Shown here piece after piece: positions 25,961-34,494 of a DNA stretch of 64,000 nt. Numbering within the stretch: position 1 is the first letter of the stretch; each line of letters opens with the position of its first letter. The position numbers and the translations under genes were made by a program. The notes under the pieces were generated by a model. The model was not told the DNA's origin. It did no database searches and saw only the letters and a list, made by a program, of their open reading frames with translations. This DNA comes from Leptolyngbya boryana PCC 6306 (GTDB taxonomy: Bacteria > Cyanobacteriota > Cyanobacteriia > Leptolyngbyales > Leptolyngbyaceae): contig NZ_KB731324.1 in the NCBI RefSeq assembly GCF_000353285.1, positions 3,428,577 through 3,492,576 on the forward strand, written 5' to 3'.

Positions 25961-27271
25961 ATGCTCCATTCCGAATTTCAGCAAAGACGCGATCGCTACT
26001 TGGCAAAAATTGGTAACGGCACAGCAATTTTTCGCAGTGCGCCGATGGCAGTGATGCACAACGATGTGGAATACAATTTCCGCCAAGATAGCGACTTTTA
26101 CTATCTGACGGGATTCAACGAAGCTGATGCAGTCGCAGTCTTTGCACCCTGGCATGAAGAACACAAATTTATTCTATTTGTGCAGCCAAAGGATCGAGAT
26201 AAGGAAACCTGGACAGGTTATCGCATCGGAGTCGAGGCAGCGAAAGAACTCTATGGAGCGGATGAAGCTTATCCGATTACTGAACTCAATGAGAAATTAG
26301 GGCAGTATGTCACGAAAGCTGAAAAACTTTACTATCACTTTGGACGAGATCGCACGTTTAACGATCTCGTTCTCAGACTTTGGCAGCGCTGTGTCGCTTT
26401 ATATGAACGCAATGGAGTAGGGCCTACGTCGATCGAAGATCCAAGTTTTACCCTGCACCCTATGCGACAAGTGAAAAGCGAATACGAGCTTTCCGAGATG
26501 CGGCGGGCGGTTGAAATTGCGGCGGAAGCGCATAATCTGGCTCTGAAAATTCGCAAGCCTGGAATGTATGAGTATGAGATTCAAGCCGAAATGGAGCATT
26601 TATTTCGGCTCAGAGGTGGGCAAGGCATTGCTTATCCTTCGATCGTCGCATCCGGCAAAAATTCTTGCATTCTGCACTACACCGAAAACGATCGCCAAAT
26701 GCAAGACGGCGAGCTTTTACTCATTGACGCAGGCTGTTCTTACAACTATTACAACTCAGACATTACCCGCACCTATCCGGTCGGCAATCAGTTTACTGAG
26801 GAGCAGCGGATTTTGTATGAATTGGTGTTGAAGGCGCAACTTGCTGCGATCGAACAAGTCAAACCTGGCAAGCCGTGGAATGAATTTCATGATGCATCGG
26901 TTCGAGTCATCACGGAAGGATTGCTGGAATTAGGCTTACTACAAGGTGATATCGAAGAAATCATCAAAGAGGAAAAATACAAAGCCTTTTTCATGCATGG
27001 AACAGGACACTGGCTCGGCTTAGATGTACATGACGCAGGCGCGCGAAAAGTCGGAGAAACCTGGTTGAATTTTCAACCGGGACAAGTCGTGACAGTTGAG
27101 CCGGGAATTTATATTCGCGAGGACTTCCAACCGCTCGAAGGACAGCCGGAAATTAGCGATCGCTGGCGAGGAATTGGCATTCGGATTGAAGATGATGTCT
27201 TAGTGACAGAAACGTCCAATGAAATCCTGACCGCAGCAGTTCCGAAATCACTTGAAGCAATGGAGCGATAA
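25961..27271 (+). CDS. pepP: Xaa-Pro aminopeptidase (aminopeptidase P)
   Basis: A 436-aa M24B metallopeptidase, from ATG (MLHSEFQQRRDRYLAK); a GTG 39 nt upstream is less likely. The N-terminal domain (QDSDFYYLTGFNE, about 35-47) is the aminopeptidase P N-domain. The catalytic domain has metal ligands in LLIDAGCSYNYYNSDITRTYP (split around 247-267), HGTGHWLGLDVHD (about 347-359), VEPGIYI and IRIEDDVLV. It removes N-terminal residues before proline, using two Mn ions. A 9-bp hairpin follows the stop. Confidence 0.94.
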   Translation: MLHSEFQQRRDRYLAKIGNGTAIFRSAPMAVMHNDVEYNFRQDSDFYYLTGFNEADAVAVFAPWHEEHKFILFVQPKDRDKETWTGYRIGVEAAKELYGADEAYPITELNEKLGQYVTKAEKLYYHFGRDRTFNDLVLRLWQRCVALYERNGVGPTSIEDPSFTLHPMRQVKSEYELSEMRRAVEIAAEAHNLALKIRKPGMYEYEIQAEMEHLFRLRGGQGIAYPSIVASGKNSCILHYTENDRQMQDGELLLIDAGCSYNYYNSDITRTYPVGNQFTEEQRILYELVLKAQLAAIEQVKPGKPWNEFHDASVRVITEGLLELGLLQGDIEEIIKEEKYKAFFMHGTGHWLGLDVHDAGARKVGETWLNFQPGQVVTVEPGIYIREDFQPLEGQPEISDRWRGIGIRIEDDVLVTETSNEILTAAVPKSLEAMER

Positions 27272-27277
27272 GAAATT

Positions 27278-27310
27278 CGCACTGTGCAGCGCATCGACGC
27301 ACACAGTGCG
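27278..27310 (+). terminator. hairpin after pepP
   Basis: CGCACTGTG (27278-27286) pairs with CACAGTGCG (27302-27310) around a 15-nt loop, 6 bp after the pepP stop. No U-run follows, so it may be a weak or factor-assisted terminator or an mRNA-end stabiliser. Confidence 0.45.
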
Positions 27311-27366
27311 ACAAAGATTAAAATCAGGTGTACTATAACAAGCTGTAGCGTGAACCAGAGAAACTC

Positions 27367-27672
27367 ATGGGATCAACGGCACAATTTGGACTGATCTGCT
27401 TTGTCATTTTTTTCATCTTCTCCCAAGCGTTTGAATGGGCAAGCGAGATCAAATTACCTCTGCCAATTTTTATCTTAGGCGGCGCATTTCTCGCGATCGC
27501 ATCTAACTTTGATCGCCGCGCCGGCTTTCCCTTTAATCTGCTCAACACGGTTCCGCCTCCTGAAGAACCCCTCATCCCTAGCGCACCTCCGACGATCGCG
27601 CAATCCTCCACACCGAAATTTCCTCAGGAAGTTTCTTTCACCATTCGCAAGCCGGAAAAACTCGATCAGTGA
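27367..27672 (+). CDS. conserved small membrane protein, function unknown
   Basis: A 101-aa protein with two hydrophobic helices close together (about 7-23 and 32-47: ICFVIFFIFSQAFEWA and LPIFILGGAFLAIASN), then a proline-rich soluble tail (TVPPPEEPLIPSAPPT). I do not recognise the family by name, but the plan is common in cyanobacterial hypothetical membrane proteins. It is followed closely (58 bp) by a thioredoxin-like lumenal gene, so the two may be co-transcribed. Confidence 0.65.
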   Translation: MGSTAQFGLICFVIFFIFSQAFEWASEIKLPLPIFILGGAFLAIASNFDRRAGFPFNLLNTVPPPEEPLIPSAPPTIAQSSTPKFPQEVSFTIRKPEKLDQ

Positions 27673-27729
27673 GATGCGCCCGTCTTCCGTCACAATGAGA
27701 TATGAGTGACGTTTTTTCTCCTGACCCTT

Positions 27730-28284
27730 ATGTTGAACCGTTTAGTCTCTGTTTTTATCGCCGTTTTCATCGTCTGTTTTACGATCGCTCAACCGGCTTG
27801 GGCAAGTCTGACCGACGATCGATATGATGGCGAGATCTTCGCACTCTATGCTGGAAATGGCTCACTCGTTCCCCCCAAAGTCACTTTAGCCGACTCTTTC
27901 AACCAAAAGAAACCTGCACTGCTTGTGTTCTACACAGACGACAGCAGCGACTGCAAACAATACACCAACATCGTTTCTCAAACTCAAGCCTTCTATGGGC
28001 GCGTCATCGACATTCTCCCAATTCGAGTCGATTCGCTCCCCATCAAAGCCAAATTTGATCCCAAAGAACCAGGCTACTACTACAAAGGCTTCGTTCCTCA
28101 AACTGTCTTATTTGACCAAAACGGAAAAGTGCGCCTCAACGAAATTGGCTCGATTCCTTACGAAAAAATCGATGACGAATTTCGCAAAGTCTTTGATTTG
28201 CTACCTCGATCAGAATCGGTCATTCTCAAACGTCGCCCAGTCAACGAAATCAATTCCGAACTCGTTCCTCAATCAAAATCTTAA
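27730..28284 (+). CDS. thioredoxin-like protein with signal peptide (possible PSI accumulation factor)
   Basis: A 184-aa protein from the ATG MLNRLVSVF; a GTG 24 nt upstream is possible. The first 27 residues are a signal peptide or anchor (FIAVFIVCFTIAQPAWA). The rest is thioredoxin-like (ALLVFYTDDSSDCKQYTNIV), but the CxxC is replaced by SDCK, so one cysteine remains and disulphide exchange is unlikely. The strand-turn FVPQTVLFDQNGKV has the cis-Pro position. I associate this plan with cyanobacterial proteins annotated as thylakoid PSI accumulation factor; that name is from memory and tentative. Confidence 0.68.
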   Translation: MLNRLVSVFIAVFIVCFTIAQPAWASLTDDRYDGEIFALYAGNGSLVPPKVTLADSFNQKKPALLVFYTDDSSDCKQYTNIVSQTQAFYGRVIDILPIRVDSLPIKAKFDPKEPGYYYKGFVPQTVLFDQNGKVRLNEIGSIPYEKIDDEFRKVFDLLPRSESVILKRRPVNEINSELVPQSKS

Positions 28285-28362
28285 GAATCAGATCAGAAAA
28301 GCCCACGGCTCTAGATTTACTCGGTACTATGACGGATAGGACACCTAGCCCCTTTGCCTGAG

Positions 28363-28974
28363 ATGCCCCAAATCTATAGCACTGAGGAACTAATCCAAAT
28401 CCTGTCACGAGAGCGGCACGCCTGCATGAATGGGCAACGCCTCAATCTTGCGGCAATGCCCTCTGGCATTAATCCCCTGCTTGATCGCTTCGTCAACTCG
28501 GACGGAATTCAGCGATTTACTGCCTACCGAGACTTCCGCACAGCAATTCATCATTACCAGATCGAGCATCAGGTTTCAGGCATTGTCTGGTCATCTATGA
28601 CAATTAATGGAAGAACCTGCACCTGTCCCAAAATTCATGAACACTTAATCAGTCTGCCTTCTGATCTGGCAATTCTCAGAGCCGAGAAACTGAAAATTGT
28701 TCAGTTCTGGCAAGATATCACCACTGAATTAGATCTCTATCTCAGTATGAACAGCGGTAAACTGTACCAGCTGATTGCTCAAGAAGATATCGATCGCATT
28801 TTGCACCGCTCAGAATGGGCTGTCCTTAGCCAGCAAGGAAAAGACGAAACTCTAGAACTGATCTTGCAACTCGGCTGGGGCAAACCCGAAGAAGCTGTCT
28901 ACCGTCGTGGGTTTCCCGAATCTGGCAGTGAGTACATTCATGCTGTGCAACCTGGCTATGTTCCAATCGGATAG
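28363..28974 (+). CDS. conserved hypothetical protein, 203 aa
   Basis: I do not recognise a named family. The start chosen is the ATG giving MPQIYSTEEL; a TTG 9 nt upstream is possible. The protein is soluble, and contains a TSEELIQILSRERHACMNGQRLNL-like helical start, a central SGIVWSSMTINGRTCTCPKIHEHL part with two close cysteines (CTC) and a C-terminal region with a conserved-looking LGWGKPEEAVYRRGFPE. No signal peptide or membrane helix. It stands alone between the thioredoxin-like gene and the hybrid kinase. Confidence 0.65.
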   Translation: MPQIYSTEELIQILSRERHACMNGQRLNLAAMPSGINPLLDRFVNSDGIQRFTAYRDFRTAIHHYQIEHQVSGIVWSSMTINGRTCTCPKIHEHLISLPSDLAILRAEKLKIVQFWQDITTELDLYLSMNSGKLYQLIAQEDIDRILHRSEWAVLSQQGKDETLELILQLGWGKPEEAVYRRGFPESGSEYIHAVQPGYVPIG

Positions 28975-29215
28975 CACGCTATTTTCGATGCAAAAGATTT
29001 CTGTTGAAATTAGACTAGAATAATAAACACTTCAGAGCATGATTTTCCAACGTTTTATGTAGGGTATAGTCTATCTTTTAACCCTGCATAAATGAGTTCT
29101 GTTTTTCAATAATAAGTAGCATTTTATACATCTAGGTGCATCAATTGAGTTCCTAATTTAGTGAAAGAATGTGCTTGTGAAATCATCACTTTCAACCCAG
29201 GCAGGTGAGCAAAAA

Positions 29216-30379
29216 ATGGTGGGTGAAAAGATCGCCATTATTGAAGATGAAGGCATCGTTGCGCTAAATCTTTGCTCACGCCTAGAAGCTGCAGATTATG
29301 CGGTTACAGGTATCGCGAACTCTGCAAAATCTGCTTTGGCTCTTGTTGCAAATACAGCACCTGATCTCGTTTTGATGGATATTGGACTGAAAGGTCAGCA
29401 AACGGGGATTGAAGTTGCCCAAACCATCCACGATCGCTGGAAAATCCCGGTCGTATTTCTCACCGGGTATACCGATGCAAGTACTTTGAATTCAGCCCAA
29501 CAAGCTGAGCCTTTTGGCTTTTTATTAAAGCCGATCGAGCCGAGTGAACTGTATAGCGCGATCGCAATTGCCCTGCAACGTCACCAAGACCAACAACAAC
29601 TCGAGCGCCTCGTCCAGGAACGCACTTGTGAATTAGCCTTAGTCAACGCGCGGCTTCAGATTGAAATCGAAGAGCGTGAACGATCGGCTACGGAAGTTAC
29701 ACAAGCTTTAGACGAACTGAAAGAGCTGAAATCTCGGTTTATCACAACGACTTCGCACGAATTTCGGACTCCATTGGCGATCGTACTGACCTCTGCCGAA
29801 CTTTTAGAACGACTAGGAACAGACTGTTCCGAAGAACGTCGATCTCGCTATTTCCAAAAAATCCGCGAAGCCGTTCGATCAATGACAACGATTCTCACCA
29901 ATGCGCTTACGTTCCGAAAAACAGAGGCTGAAGGCATCGAATTGCAGCTGCATACATTTGACCTACATCGATTTTGCAGCAGCTTACTGTCAGATATTCA
30001 AGGCGAAATCGAATTGAACTATGTTGGCAATTGCACTCAGGTCATGCTTGATCCAGAATTGCTGACCTTAATTTTGCATCATCTTTTGAGCAATGCCCTC
30101 AAATTTTCTCCTGCACACCAACCGATCAACTTAAAAGTGCAATGCTCTGGCGATCACGTTGTGTTGACAGTCAGCGATCAAGGTGCGGGCATTCCAGAAC
30201 AAGATTTACCCTTAATTTTCGAGCCATTTCACCGTGCGAAAAACGTAGATACAATCGCAGGTGGTGGCTTAGGATTATCGATCGTCAAACAATGTGTCGA
30301 ATTACAGGGCGGTACGATCGAGATCAAAAGTAAAGTGGGACAGGGCACAACCGTGCAGGTTCAACTTCCACTCACCTAG
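29216..30379 (+). CDS. response regulator-histidine kinase hybrid
   Basis: A 387-aa protein; the ATG at 29216 has AGGTGAG 6 nt upstream, better than an in-frame GTG at 29171. Receiver domain at 1-120 with phospho-acceptor D55 (LVLMDIGLKG), switch T83 (FLTGYTD) and K105 (LLKPIEPSE). A coiled coil (125-170) leads to HisKA with H181 in TTSHEFRTPL, then HATPase with NALKFSP, DQGAGIPEQDL and GGGLGLSIVK. A soluble sensor kinase probably gated by phosphorylation of its own receiver. It ends 4 bp before a convergent Ser/Thr kinase gene. Input signal unknown. Confidence 0.92.
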   Translation: MVGEKIAIIEDEGIVALNLCSRLEAADYAVTGIANSAKSALALVANTAPDLVLMDIGLKGQQTGIEVAQTIHDRWKIPVVFLTGYTDASTLNSAQQAEPFGFLLKPIEPSELYSAIAIALQRHQDQQQLERLVQERTCELALVNARLQIEIEERERSATEVTQALDELKELKSRFITTTSHEFRTPLAIVLTSAELLERLGTDCSEERRSRYFQKIREAVRSMTTILTNALTFRKTEAEGIELQLHTFDLHRFCSSLLSDIQGEIELNYVGNCTQVMLDPELLTLILHHLLSNALKFSPAHQPINLKVQCSGDHVVLTVSDQGAGIPEQDLPLIFEPFHRAKNVDTIAGGGLGLSIVKQCVELQGGTIEIKSKVGQGTTVQVQLPLT

Positions 30380-30383
30380 CCGT

Positions 30384-32255
30384 TTAGTAAATCTCAAATC
30401 CAAGGGCAAATTCTTCTGGCTTGTCCGAAATAATTTCGATCGTATATTCGCCATCCATGGGCAAACGTCCCTGCCAATTCTGCGACTCAGTCGAACTGCC
30501 GCCAATGCGCTGCCCATTTGGTGCAAGAACTGTTAGGAGCGATTTCCCTTTCAGAACGCGTACTGCCATCACTTGGCGACCAGATGCTTTTAACAAATAT
30601 TTGCGACTTTGATTAGGCTGAAGCTTTCCAGTGACTACTGTCTGCGTCTTGTTGCGTGGGAATCGAACATGCTGAATATTTGAATCGATAAATTGCGAAA
30701 TGGGCGTGATTGCCACATCTAGCGAATATGAGCCTACTCCTGTTACCTGAATCGTATACCGATCGTTCTTTGGCAACTGACCTGTCCAATTCCGAGTCTG
30801 ATGAGACGAACTATCAATTGCCTGCCCATTCGATTGCAGCAAATTCATCAACACCCCTGTTCCTTCAACCGTCACAGTCATAATCTGCCCCTGTGCAGCT
30901 TCAACAGTATAGGGTTGAGAGGTTTGCTCCAGTAAGTTTCCTTGCAGCACAGCCGAAATTTCTCCCGCTGGGATGACAATCCGCTGCGGCTCTCCATTAC
31001 TCACAGTTCCGGAATTCCGAAAAGGAGCAGCTGTCCTGATCTGTTGGGTACTTGGTAAGGGATCTGTGATCCGAAACAGATGCAATCCAATTCCTGTAGA
31101 AACCAGTAGGCTGGTTGCGATCGCGGTCGGAACTGCGAATCTGCTCATCGTTGAAGTCTTTCTAGATACTGAAGAACTTCTAGAGAGTCCTGATCTTGAC
31201 CTACCCGAAGCCTCATCCTCAGTGTTGCTGCTCATCGATAATCGCGTCCTAATTGTCGTCGTGACCTGCTTCAAGCTGGTATCTCTTGCTGCGGGTGCAA
31301 TCTCTCGTTCAATCAACTGAAGCGGCTGTGACATCGGATTCAGTAGGGTGCTTTTTACCGATTCCTCTATCAAGGGCTGTAGGTCTGCCCATGCTTCGCG
31401 TGCAGATTGATAGCGATCGCTCGGATGCAGCGACAGCATTTTCTGAAATATCAATGCCAACTCATCACTGATCTGACTATAAGGCTGCCATTGCCATGCC
31501 AACGTCTGGCTATCCAGAAGATTTTGAGGCTCTCGACCTGTCAGGAGTACTAGACAGGTTGCTCCTAACGCATAGAGGTCACTATGTGGAGAAACATTCC
31601 CCGTTTGTAGCTGCTCGGGAGGAGCATAACCCACCTTTCCTACCCGAGTAATCGTCGAAATAATCGGCCAATGACTTGCTGCTTCCTTCACTGCGCCAAA
31701 ATCAATTAATATCGGCAAGCTTTGGTTCGTCGTTGGTGTCACGACAGCCGGAATCACCCTTTCACGCACTTCAGCGGCTCTCAAGATGATGTTTTCCGGA
31801 GAAATATCTCGATGAATAATATCTCGATCGTGCAAATAAGCTAGAACAGGCAATAAATGATTCAGCAAATGTAAAATTTCGGCTTGAGAAAATGCTTCTC
31901 CGTTCTGCCGTCGAGCCTGCAATAAATCCCGATACGTTTGCCCTTGCACAAAATCTTGAACGAGAAACAGCCGCTGTTCACTCTCAAATGCTGCCCAAAA
32001 CCGAGGAATTTGCGGGTGCTGAATCTGATAAAGCGTACTTGCCTCACGCTGGAACAGTGCTTTCGCCTTCTCCACTAAGCTGTCATCTTGATATGGAACA
32101 GTAAATTCCTTAATAACGCACAGCTCATCAAACCGTTCTTGGTCAACGGCTAAATAGGTTCGTCCAAATCCGCCTTGACCTAAGATTTGCTTGATCAAAT
32201 ACCGTTGCCGGAGCAGCGTTCCTGATGCGATCGAAGATACCATAGTGGGATGCAC
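30384..32255 (-). CDS. membrane Ser/Thr protein kinase with two PPC-like C-terminal domains
   Basis: A 623-aa protein. Kinase domain at 20-290: glycine loop GQGGFGRTYLA (26-36), ATP lysine K49 (CVIKEF), catalytic HRD at 148-150 and DFG at 185-187. The catalytic loop reads HRDISPEN instead of HRDIKPEN; D and N are kept, the usual lysine is serine. A linker of Ser/Arg leads to a single membrane helix (about 370-390), then two beta-rich repeats each ending in NW(T/Q)G(Q/R)LP and a YTI(Q/E) strand (about 430-520 and 540-623), resembling bacterial pre-peptidase C-terminal domains. The outside part may sense ligands. Confidence 0.9.
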   Translation of the reverse strand: MHPTMVSSIASGTLLRQRYLIKQILGQGGFGRTYLAVDQERFDELCVIKEFTVPYQDDSLVEKAKALFQREASTLYQIQHPQIPRFWAAFESEQRLFLVQDFVQGQTYRDLLQARRQNGEAFSQAEILHLLNHLLPVLAYLHDRDIIHRDISPENIILRAAEVRERVIPAVVTPTTNQSLPILIDFGAVKEAASHWPIISTITRVGKVGYAPPEQLQTGNVSPHSDLYALGATCLVLLTGREPQNLLDSQTLAWQWQPYSQISDELALIFQKMLSLHPSDRYQSAREAWADLQPLIEESVKSTLLNPMSQPLQLIEREIAPAARDTSLKQVTTTIRTRLSMSSNTEDEASGRSRSGLSRSSSVSRKTSTMSRFAVPTAIATSLLVSTGIGLHLFRITDPLPSTQQIRTAAPFRNSGTVSNGEPQRIVIPAGEISAVLQGNLLEQTSQPYTVEAAQGQIMTVTVEGTGVLMNLLQSNGQAIDSSSHQTRNWTGQLPKNDRYTIQVTGVGSYSLDVAITPISQFIDSNIQHVRFPRNKTQTVVTGKLQPNQSRKYLLKASGRQVMAVRVLKGKSLLTVLAPNGQRIGGSSTESQNWQGRLPMDGEYTIEIISDKPEEFALGFEIY

Positions 32256-32642
32256 AACTTTGAAAACAGCGCAAGGGATGACTTGCTGTAATAATTGTTA
32301 CTCAGACTTCGGTATTATTCCTATGGGGTGAAACCCCTCACCGCGACGGCAAAATTTCAATCGGTTGCCTTCTATCGGGATCACTCCGTTGATAGAGGAA
32401 GGCATGAGTTGACCAAATGCATACTTATGTAAAGCATTTCACTGGTGTTTTGGCTTGACTCTCTTAGGAAGTTAAGCGAAACTGACAGATAATCAGAAAC
32501 CACTCTTATTAGCTGCTAAGTTCTGTAACGTTTTAAAGTGAAATTGCTGGAACTTTGAATAGAAGTAACTTTCGACTTTGTTTGACAAGCCTTCCATTCC
32601 CAGACATTTTGCTAAGTACCTTCTAGACATTGGGCAAAGCGC
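32256..32642. other. divergent intergenic region with two hairpins
   Basis: About 390 bp between the Ser/Thr kinase gene (minus) and the DUF2997 gene (plus). It must hold both promoters. The only structure I can point to is the hairpin pair at 32325-32404. No reading frame stands out. Confidence 0.55.
32325..32404 (+). other. two adjacent hairpins, possible structured leader or small RNA
   Basis: First hairpin GGGGT-GAA-ACCCC (32325-32337). Second: TGCCTTCTATC (32366-32376) pairs with GATAG-AGG-AAGGCA (32391-32404) with one three-base bulge and a 14-nt loop. Between them lies an unpaired CTCACCGCGACGG stretch. The layout recalls small cyanobacterial RNAs, but I can match no known family. Confidence 0.35.
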
Positions 32643-32852
32643 ATGGAGACGTTAGAGTTCATCATCTATCCAGACGGTCGGGTGCAAGAGAAAGTAACCG
32701 GAATTATTGGGACTTCTTGCGAAGAAGTCACTGCCGCGATCGAAGCTCAGTTGGGTCGAGTTATCGCCCAAGAACGCACCTCTGAATACTTTGCCCAAAC
32801 GGTTCAGCAATCCGAAACGGTAAAGACCCAAGCAACGTACAGCGATTGGTAA
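32643..32852 (+). CDS. DUF2997 family protein
   Basis: A 69-aa protein with the family's characteristic start EFIIYPDGRVQEKVTGI, followed by CEEVTAAIEAQLGRV and a polar tail. One conserved cysteine is present in GTSCEEVT. It is the first gene of a trio with DUF1257 (Ycf35) and a ferredoxin, an arrangement conserved in cyanobacteria and some other bacteria. Function unknown; a role with the ferredoxin is inferred only from this context. Confidence 0.88.
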   Translation: METLEFIIYPDGRVQEKVTGIIGTSCEEVTAAIEAQLGRVIAQERTSEYFAQTVQQSETVKTQATYSDW

Positions 32853-32894
32853 GTTCGTATAGACCCCTTACAATTCGATTCGTAACCATTTGCC

Positions 32895-33281
32895 ATGTCA
32901 CATTTTAGTCAAATCAAAACTCAAATCCGCAATCTCACTTCCTTACAATCTGCGCTCTCGGATTTAGGAATGGACTGGAAAACCGGTCCTCGAGACGTTC
33001 GGGGATATCGCGGTCAGACTCAATCTGCAGAAGTTGTGATCGAACAAAACAACGGTTACGATGTCGGTTTTGCCTGGAACGGTCACGAATATGAGCTGGT
33101 TGCCGACCTTCAGTTCTGGAGTTTGGATAACTCCGTCGATCGTTTCTTGAGTAAGGTAACGCAGCGCTACGCTTATCACACAATTGTGAATGAAGGTGCT
33201 GACAAAGGCTTCCAGGTTGCCGAGCAGCAAAAGAACGAAGATGGTTCGATTCGTCTAGTTTTACAACGCTGGAGCGCGTAA
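32895..33281 (+). CDS. ycf35: Ycf35 family protein (DUF1257)
   Basis: A 128-aa protein of the Ycf35/DUF1257 family, also encoded in red-algal plastids. Conserved pieces are MSHFSQIKTQIRN at the start, VRGYRGQTQSAEVVI in the middle and KVTQRYAYHTIVNE near 90-103. No catalytic motif or membrane helix. It lies 42 bp after the DUF2997 gene, and its stop TAA is followed directly by the ferredoxin ATG, so the three are probably one operon. Confidence 0.92.
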   Translation: MSHFSQIKTQIRNLTSLQSALSDLGMDWKTGPRDVRGYRGQTQSAEVVIEQNNGYDVGFAWNGHEYELVADLQFWSLDNSVDRFLSKVTQRYAYHTIVNEGADKGFQVAEQQKNEDGSIRLVLQRWSA

Positions 33282-33761
33282 ATGGCTGACTCCTTCCAAC
33301 TACCCGAAGGTGATAATTCTCTCTCTGGGGTTGACCCCGAACGGTCTGGACTGGAACCCGAGTTGGGTGGGTTTCTTCGTGAGACAGAAGGGCGATCGGG
33401 TTTTGAGCCTGAGTTGGGAGGAGTTTTCCGACAAAAGGGTGTGTACGTCGATGAAATTACTTGCATCGGCTGTAAGCATTGTGCTCACGTTGCCCGAAAT
33501 ACTTTCTATATTGAGCCAGACTACGGCCGATCGCGTGTGATTCGCCAAGACGGGGACGCTGAAGAACTCATTCAAGAAGCGATCGAGACCTGCCCTGTCG
33601 ATTGTATTCACTGGGTCAATTACGCTGAGTTAAAACGACTGGAAGAGGAGCGTAAGTATCAAGTCATTCCAGTTGCAGGTTTCCCAGTTGACCATGCCAT
33701 GATTGCGGTAAGTCGCCGACACCAGAAATCAAGACTCAAACGTAGGACTCAAGATAGCTGA
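33282..33761 (+). CDS. ferredoxin, single 4Fe-4S type, with duplicated N-terminal extension
   Basis: A 159-aa protein. The iron-sulphur site is CIGCKHC (62-68) plus a later CPVDC, the pattern for one 4Fe-4S cluster of the Fer4-type found with Ycf35. The first 52 residues are an extra acidic part with a tandem duplication (RSGLEPELGGFLRETE, then RSGFEPELGGVFRQKG). The C-terminal tail (115-159) is basic. It abuts ycf35. It probably carries electrons at low potential for an unknown step, perhaps linked to photosystem biogenesis. Confidence 0.88.
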   Translation: MADSFQLPEGDNSLSGVDPERSGLEPELGGFLRETEGRSGFEPELGGVFRQKGVYVDEITCIGCKHCAHVARNTFYIEPDYGRSRVIRQDGDAEELIQEAIETCPVDCIHWVNYAELKRLEEERKYQVIPVAGFPVDHAMIAVSRRHQKSRLKRRTQDS

Positions 33762-33806
33762 ATTGAAAAAATCTCTTGATCATTAAGTTGAAAGGTTTTT
33801 TAATCG

Positions 33807-34385
33807 TCATTCTTCAGGAGCCAGAGAGTCGGATGCTTCCTCTAACTCAGAGCGATCATTGCTTGCGCCTTGCAGGGTAAAGGGCAGATGCGCGCCTTTC
33901 AAGCCGCGTATAATCCGTTCAGGTGTCTCTTCAAAGACGACAAATAGAGGGTATATTTTGTCAGCCCCATCATTCAGGATGTGCTGGTGACGAGGTGGCA
34001 TCACCCACTCATAATCTTTCTCTAAAATAATCTGTGTCCGTCGCCAACGACTTAACAGATCAGAAAAATCTTCATCGGGTTGATGAATAAAGATAAAGAT
34101 TTCTTTTCCGGTTTTGATTTTCCACTCTGGATCACACATCAAGATTGCTAATTCACACGGCAAAAGATGAGATTCAAGTGTTGTGATGTTGGTTCCATTG
34201 GCTGCCATTGTTGTATGGCGAATTCGCACGATCGGCAATGGAATCGTAAGCACACTCTCCTCTGCCCGTCGCATACTTGGAATCATTTCTAGATAGGCGC
34301 GGTGGCATTTTAGAAGCTCGATCGCTTCTGTGGAATGACTATATGTGGCGAGTAATTCTTCGTATTGAACTTTTTGAGCGGACAT
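33807..34385 (-). CDS. conserved hypothetical protein, 192 aa
   Basis: Start chosen at ATG (MSAQKVQYEELL); a longer frame to 34541 would run over the end of pilC and the terminator, which is unlikely. The protein is soluble and has no motif I recognise. Notable parts are YLEMIPSMRRAEESVLTIPLPIVRIRHT, a segment LLPCELAILMCDPEWKIKTG with two cysteines and a C-terminal acidic tail. It lies downstream of pilB-T-C but a strong terminator separates them. Convergent with the ferredoxin gene. Confidence 0.65.
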   Translation of the reverse strand: MSAQKVQYEELLATYSHSTEAIELLKCHRAYLEMIPSMRRAEESVLTIPLPIVRIRHTTMAANGTNITTLESHLLPCELAILMCDPEWKIKTGKEIFIFIHQPDEDFSDLLSRWRRTQIILEKDYEWVMPPRHQHILNDGADKIYPLFVVFEETPERIIRGLKGAHLPFTLQGASNDRSELEEASDSLAPEE

Positions 34386-34423
34386 TGCGACGGCTTTGGG
34401 ATCAACAATAGATGAACAACAAA

Positions 34424-34461
34424 GGTCAGATGCGGTGAACTTGTGCCCCGTACATCTGACC
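34424..34461 (-). terminator. intrinsic terminator of the pilB-pilT-pilC operon
   Basis: GGTCAGATG (34424-34432) pairs with CATCTGACC (34453-34461), and CGG/CCG extends the inner stem. Read on the minus strand the stem is followed by TTTGTTGTT, a usable U-tract, about 35 bp after the pilC stop. Confidence 0.75.
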
Positions 34462-34494
34462 CGAATTTGTGAATTAACGGAATGTGATTGCACA

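Noticed and set aside
32325-32404. Yfr1/Yfr2-type small RNA or a riboswitch
   Set aside because: The unpaired seed does not match ACUCCUCAC well enough, and the stems do not match a known riboswitch; kept only as an unnamed hairpin pair.
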